Positions 5,986 through 9,699 of a stretch of DNA of 9,699 bases are shown here, piece by piece. Every line of letters begins with the position of its first letter. The stretch's first letter is position 1. The stretch is from contig JAOZQB010000108.1 of NCBI GenBank assembly GCA_029932445.1, positions 1 to 9,699 of the forward strand, read 5' to 3'. A program made the position numbers and the translations under genes. The notes beneath the pieces were generated by a model. That model did no database searches and was not told where the DNA came from. It saw only the letters and a program-made list of their open reading frames with translations. The DNA is from Bacteroidales bacterium (GTDB lineage: Bacteria; Bacteroidota; Bacteroidia; Bacteroidales; JAADGE01).

Positions 5986-7335
5986 ATGAAAGAAAAACTA
6001 AAATACGAAAGACCTATTATTACAAAAATAAATGCCGGTGTAACCGATAAATTCGGTATGCGAGCAAAAATGCCCGTAATCTCCGAAATTGACGGAATTC
6101 CGGTAAAAGAATTAATTAATAAATACGGTTCACCAAGTTTTATACTGTCGGAACAAACAATCAGGAAAACATATAATGATGCAAAAAGAGCATTTACAAC
6201 GCGTTACCCGAATGTTCAATTTGCATGGTCTTATAAAACGAATTATATGAATGCTGTTTGTAAGATTTTTCATTCCGAAGGGTCTTGGGCAGAAGTTGTT
6301 TCCGGATTCGAGTATGATAAAGCAATTTCAAATGGTGTTCCGGGAAATAAAATTATTTTTAACGGACCGGATAAATCAAAAGAAGACCTTCAAAAAGCAA
6401 CAAATAACGGTTCTTATATCCATATTGACCATTTTGACGAATTATATGACCTTTTAAGCATTGCTGAGACTTCAGAAAAAAGGCCTAAAGTAGCGATACG
6501 AGTTAATATGGACACCGGAATATTCCCGCAATGGGACAGGTTCGGTTTTAATTATGAAAACGGCGAAGCATGGAATGCTTTAAACCGGATTATGATGAGC
6601 AAAAAATTGGATTTAATCGGCTTACATACACATATCGGCACTTATATGATGACACCGGCTCCCTATGGTGTTGCAGCTTCAAAATTAGCAGAACTTGCCG
6701 TACGATTAGAACGAAAATTTAATCACAAAATAAAATACATTGATATGGGCGGCGGATTTGCTTCAAAAAACACCTTAAAAGGTGCTTATCTTCCCGGAAA
6801 AGATACTTGCCCTACATTTGACCAATATGCCGAAGCAATTTCTAATGCATTGATTAATTCCGAATTAGATCCGAATGAAATGCCGACACTTTTCCTTGAA
6901 ACAGGTCGAGCATTAATTGATGATGCCGGATATATAACAGGCAGTGTATTAGCAAACAAACGACTTGCTGACGGCAGACGATCAATGATTATTGATACAG
7001 GTGTTAATATGTTGTTTACTTCTTTTTGGTATGAACATGAAATTTATCCTGCAAAAGAAGTCAGTTCTCATTCAGAGGATACGACTATTTACGGTCCTTT
7101 ATGTATGAATATTGATGTCATACGTTCTGTCATAAAATTCCCCTTATTACAAAAAGGCGATCATTATGTCATTAAACGCATAGGTGCATATAACATGACA
7201 CAATGGATGCAATTTATTACCCTGCGTCCGAAAATTATTTTAGTTGATCCCGAAGGAAAAACACATATCATCAGAGAAAATGAAACAAATGAAAGTTTGA
7301 CATCTCTTGAAGTAATTCCCGAACATCTGAAATAG
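5986..7335 (+). CDS. LysA-like fold-III PLP-dependent decarboxylase family protein
   Basis: This 449-residue protein belongs to the alanine-racemase/diaminopimelate-decarboxylase superfamily (PLP barrel plus C-terminal beta domain). Visible are Schiff-base Lys84 in FAWSYKTNY, His216 in GLHTHIGT (PLP stacking), the phosphate-binding DMGGGF at 253-258, LETGR at 304-308 (EPGR in LysA), GPLCMNID at 370-377 with Cys373 and Asp377, and GAY at 400-402. The catalytic set is therefore present. The substrate-facing motifs deviate from diaminopimelate decarboxylase: EPGR becomes ETGR, the residues after the Cys are MN where LysA has E-S/T-S, and HIGS becomes HIGT. A different amino acid substrate is likely, and it should not be named lysA. 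About 35 residues precede the usual start of the fold and include a leader-like segment described separately. It shares the operon with the ATP-grasp gene, 45 bp upstream. Confidence 0.85.
   Translation: MKEKLKYERPIITKINAGVTDKFGMRAKMPVISEIDGIPVKELINKYGSPSFILSEQTIRKTYNDAKRAFTTRYPNVQFAWSYKTNYMNAVCKIFHSEGSWAEVVSGFEYDKAISNGVPGNKIIFNGPDKSKEDLQKATNNGSYIHIDHFDELYDLLSIAETSEKRPKVAIRVNMDTGIFPQWDRFGFNYENGEAWNALNRIMMSKKLDLIGLHTHIGTYMMTPAPYGVAASKLAELAVRLERKFNHKIKYIDMGGGFASKNTLKGAYLPGKDTCPTFDQYAEAISNALINSELDPNEMPTLFLETGRALIDDAGYITGSVLANKRLADGRRSMIIDTGVNMLFTSFWYEHEIYPAKEVSSHSEDTTIYGPLCMNIDVIRSVIKFPLLQKGDHYVIKRIGAYNMTQWMQFITLRPKIILVDPEGKTHIIRENETNESLTSLEVIPEHLK
6004..6057 (+). other. Leader-peptide-like N-terminal segment of the LysA-like protein (residues 7-24)
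   Basis: Residues 7-24 read YERPIITKINAGVTDKFG. The Y-x-x-P-x-I spacing followed by a Gly a few residues later resembles the Y-x-x-P-x-L...G motif that lasso-peptide leaders use to dock on PqqD-like recognition domains. The segment precedes the first motif of the PLP fold (IDGIPVKELINKYGSP, from about 35). Because a PqqD-like protein is encoded in the same operon, this tail may be a docking or modification site. The match is seen in the sequence; the function is inference. Confidence 0.4.
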
Positions 7336-7358
7336 AATAAATCTTATTTGATTATCGT

Positions 7359-7366
7359 TAATTTTG
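7359..7366 (+). promoter_or_regulatory. Possible internal -7 element before the urea-transporter/M23 fusion gene
   Basis: TAATTTTG matches TAnnTTTG exactly and lies 47 bp before the ATG at 7414, inside the 78-bp gap after the LysA-like gene. No good -33 TTG is found at the right distance. It could give separate expression of the last gene or be a chance match in AT-rich DNA. Confidence 0.25.
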
Positions 7367-7413
7367 GACTTAAGTTCTTTAATTTTTTAAAGAATAAAGA
7401 AAAACTTTTTACG

Positions 7414-9648
7414 ATGCATAAACGAAACCGGATGACTGAAAAGAATAATATAAAAACATTTTCAAATGCTCTGTTAAACAGTTATTCTCAGATATTTTTT
7501 TCTGAAAATAAATTATTTGCAGGATTATTGTTAATTGTGAGTTTTTTAGATTTTTGGGCAGGTTTATACGGTCTTCTTTCTGTAATAACGGCAAATATTA
7601 TTGCTTCTGTTTTGGGCTATGATAAATTATCAATTAAAAAAGGCTTATACGGTTTTAATGCTTTGTTAGTCGGACTCGGTACAGGTGTTATTTTTCAACC
7701 GAGTATTGAATTAACCGTTATTGTAATATTTGCAGCAATTTTAACTTTATTCATTACGCTTGCACTTCAGGGTATTTTTACAAAATATGCTTTGCCCTAT
7801 CTCAGCATTCCTTTTTTACTCGGAATATGGGTCATCATTTTAGCTACAAAAGATTTTACGGCATTAGGTTTATCGGAACGAAGCATCTATACCTATAATG
7901 AATTATATGCTCTTGGCGGAAAAAATTTAGTAAATATATACGAATGGTTTAATAACATTCAAGGGTTCGAGAGTCTGAAAATATATTTATTGTCATTAGG
8001 AGCAATTTTTTTTCAAAATAATATTCTTGCCGGAATTATTATTGCAATCGGCTTACTTTATTATTCCCGAATCGCTTTCTCCTTGTCATTAATCGGATTT
8101 TGGTCTGCATGGCTGTTTTATAAATTAATCGGTGCCGATTTCTCAACACTTGCTTATACATTTATCGGGTTTAATTATATTCTGACATCAATTGCAATCG
8201 GCGGATATTTTATAATTCCTTCGGAAAGATCTTATTTTTGGACAATTATTTTACTTCCGATAACCGTAATGTTAACAGCAAGTTTAGGTCATATTTTTTA
8301 TGTTTGGCAAATATCAATTTATTCTCTGCCTTTTAACATTATCGTTCTTTTGTTTATATATGTTTTGAAATTACGAATCATTAAAAACAAAAAATTAACC
8401 GATACATTCATAAGACAAAAAACACCGGAACAAACCTTGTATTTACACCATACAGCTACTGAAGAACTTAAAAACAAAAACTACTTTCCCGTTAATTTAC
8501 CTTTTAAGGGTAACTGGACTGTTATGCAGGCACATAACGGAGATTATACACATAAAGATAAATGGAAACATGCATGGGATTTTGTGATACTTGATGATGA
8601 CGAAAAACAATTTCAAAATGAAGGCAATTATTGTAAAGATTATTTTTGTTTTGACAAACCGGTTTTTGCTCCTGCATCGGGAATCATTTCCGAACTTCTT
8701 GACGGAATTCCGGATAATAAAGTCGGAGATATTAATACAGAGCAAAACTGGGGAAACTCGGTTGTAATAAAACATTCCGAATATTTATACACTCAAATAA
8801 GCCATTTAAAAGAAGGGAGTATCAAAATTAAAAAAGGTGATTTCATAAAAAAAGGAGATATTATAGGAAAAGTCGGAAATTCAGGACATTCTCCTTACCC
8901 TCACATTCATTTTCAAATTCAAGCAACTCCCTTTATCGGTTCGGAAACTCTGGATTATCCCTTACATAATTATGTAATAAAATCTGAAAATAAATATAAA
9001 CTGATAACTTTCGGAAAACCGAAAACTAAACAAAAAATTGCCGTTGCTGCTTCAAATAAAATTCTTGAAAAAGCTCTGCATCTGGTTTCCGGAAAAAAAC
9101 TCGAAATATCACTTGATAAAAATAAAAAACGCATCTGGGAAATCCGTACCAATATTTGGAATCAATCATATATTCTTGATAAGGAAAAAAATACATCGAT
9201 TTATTTTTATGAAAACGAATCCGGATTATATTTTACTAATTTTTACGGTGATAAAGAATCAGAATTATTTATATTTTTTCAAGCTCTTTATAATGTAAAG
9301 AAATCATTTTATAAAAATACGTCAATGAAAAGTATCATCAGACCGGATTTATTTTTCAATAAACCCGTAATGATTTTTCAAGATTTTATTGCACCTTTTT
9401 ATATTTTTCTGAAATCTGAATACACACTTAAATACAATTCCGTTGATGATGATTTTATTCCTGATTTTGTAAAACTCAGTTCAAGAATTACAAAATTTGT
9501 TTTCGGAAAATCTAAGGAAGTATTAAACTATGACATTAAGATATATCGTTCCGGAAAGACAGAGATATTTTTCGCCGGAAAAAATAAAGAAACTAAATTA
9601 TTAGAAATTACACCTGTTAAAAAAATCTATAAATTAAATACAACATGA
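7414..9648 (+). CDS. Urea-transporter-type membrane domain fused to M23 metallopeptidase domain, with unknown C-terminal domain
   Basis: Read from the ATG at 7414 the protein has 744 residues. An in-frame TTG at 7348 would add 22 residues of low quality, and the ATG at 7432 is a second option. Residues about 14-322 are strongly hydrophobic and match the urea transporter family: SFLDFWAGLYG near 43-53, GLYGFNALLVG at 77-87 and the second half-repeat IGFNYILTSIAIGG at 251-264. Residues about 362-513 are an M23 (LytM/lysostaphin-like) domain with HAWDF (His386, Asp389), GNSVVIKH, ISHL (His464), the KKGDxIGKVGNSG turn and zinc-site PHIHF (His497, His499). Residues 526-744 form an unrecognised, probably beta-rich domain. 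The usual H-x3-D is H-x2-D here; His380 is an alternative ligand. A basic stretch (KLRIIKNKKL, 319-328) follows the last membrane segment. It is the last gene of the plus-strand set. The transported solute and the peptide substrate are unknown. Confidence 0.85.
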   Translation: MHKRNRMTEKNNIKTFSNALLNSYSQIFFSENKLFAGLLLIVSFLDFWAGLYGLLSVITANIIASVLGYDKLSIKKGLYGFNALLVGLGTGVIFQPSIELTVIVIFAAILTLFITLALQGIFTKYALPYLSIPFLLGIWVIILATKDFTALGLSERSIYTYNELYALGGKNLVNIYEWFNNIQGFESLKIYLLSLGAIFFQNNILAGIIIAIGLLYYSRIAFSLSLIGFWSAWLFYKLIGADFSTLAYTFIGFNYILTSIAIGGYFIIPSERSYFWTIILLPITVMLTASLGHIFYVWQISIYSLPFNIIVLLFIYVLKLRIIKNKKLTDTFIRQKTPEQTLYLHHTATEELKNKNYFPVNLPFKGNWTVMQAHNGDYTHKDKWKHAWDFVILDDDEKQFQNEGNYCKDYFCFDKPVFAPASGIISELLDGIPDNKVGDINTEQNWGNSVVIKHSEYLYTQISHLKEGSIKIKKGDFIKKGDIIGKVGNSGHSPYPHIHFQIQATPFIGSETLDYPLHNYVIKSENKYKLITFGKPKTKQKIAVAASNKILEKALHLVSGKKLEISLDKNKKRIWEIRTNIWNQSYILDKEKNTSIYFYENESGLYFTNFYGDKESELFIFFQALYNVKKSFYKNTSMKSIIRPDLFFNKPVMIFQDFIAPFYIFLKSEYTLKYNSVDDDFIPDFVKLSSRITKFVFGKSKEVLNYDIKIYRSGKTEIFFAGKNKETKLLEITPVKKIYKLNTT

Positions 9649-9676
9649 AACACCCATTATAAAAGCTTAACACCCA
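9649..9676 (+). repeat. Short direct repeat AACACCCA (two copies, 20-bp period)
   Basis: AACACCCA occurs at 9649-9656 and again at 9669-9676, directly after the stop codon of the fusion gene. The surrounding 50 bases are richer in G+C than the genes to the left, about 39% by count. No gene or terminator hairpin can be supported in 9649-9699, and the window ends too soon to tell what follows. Confidence 0.3.
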
Positions 9677-9699
9677 AAGGGATGTCTAATGCACGAACA

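Noticed and set aside
6251..6457. Plus-strand open frame in another phase within the LysA-like gene
   Set aside because: It overlaps conserved PLP-fold sequence with no independent support. The similar frame at 9038-9298 was rejected for the same reason.
7348..7413. TTG start giving a 766-residue version of the fusion protein
   Set aside because: The extra 22 residues are a low-complexity F/K/L-rich stretch, a candidate -7 element lies within them, and ATG codons at 7414 and 7432 precede the conserved region.
8497..8775. Minus-strand open frame inside the M23 region
   Set aside because: It is antisense to conserved peptidase motifs and its translation shows no family features. The same applies to the antisense frames at 7409-7594 and 8970-9152.

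Overview
The window is AT-rich DNA, about 31-33% G+C by eye, and most likely comes from a Bacteroidota genome. Supporting signs are A-rich translation starts without a GGAGG Shine-Dalgarno sequence, TAnnTTTG-type -7 promoter elements, a secreted TonB-C repeat protein whose signal peptide ends FSQ, an AraC regulator with the heavy-metal-associated-like N-terminal domain typical of this phylum, and an ammonia-lyase resembling the tyrosine ammonia-lyases of flexirubin-producing bacteria.

The left half (1-3916) is one closely packed minus-strand unit: lumazine synthase (ribH), an aromatic amino acid ammonia-lyase, a FabG-like ketoreductase overlapping it by 4 bp, and a secreted protein of three TonB-C repeats that runs off the left edge. 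The lyase and reductase look like a fragment of aryl-polyene/flexirubin or other coumarate-based metabolism, but no synthase, acyl carrier protein or ligase gene is present here.

A 48-bp divergent intergenic region separates ribH from a plus-strand AraC-family regulator (3965-4540). Next comes a 105-bp gap holding two near-tandem 17/18-bp direct repeats with a 4-bp spacer. This is the spacing of AraC half-sites, and it lies just upstream of a Bacteroidota-type -7 element.

The right half (4646-9648) is a plus-strand gene set: a 79-residue PqqD-like protein (RiPP recognition element fold), a CarB/PylC-type ATP-grasp ligase, a LysA-like fold-III PLP enzyme, and a fusion of a urea-transporter-type membrane domain with an M23 metallopeptidase and an unrecognised C-terminal domain. 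Together these look like a peptide- or amine-modifying pathway. In the working model (inference), the PqqD-like protein presents a peptide, the PLP enzyme makes an amine by decarboxylation, the ATP-grasp enzyme joins it to a carboxylate, and the membrane fusion protein processes or transports the product. No precursor peptide gene is visible, but the PLP enzyme has an N-terminal stretch resembling the leader motif that such recognition domains bind. This cluster, with its apparent AraC control site, is the part most worth following up. The last 50 bases hold no recognised gene.
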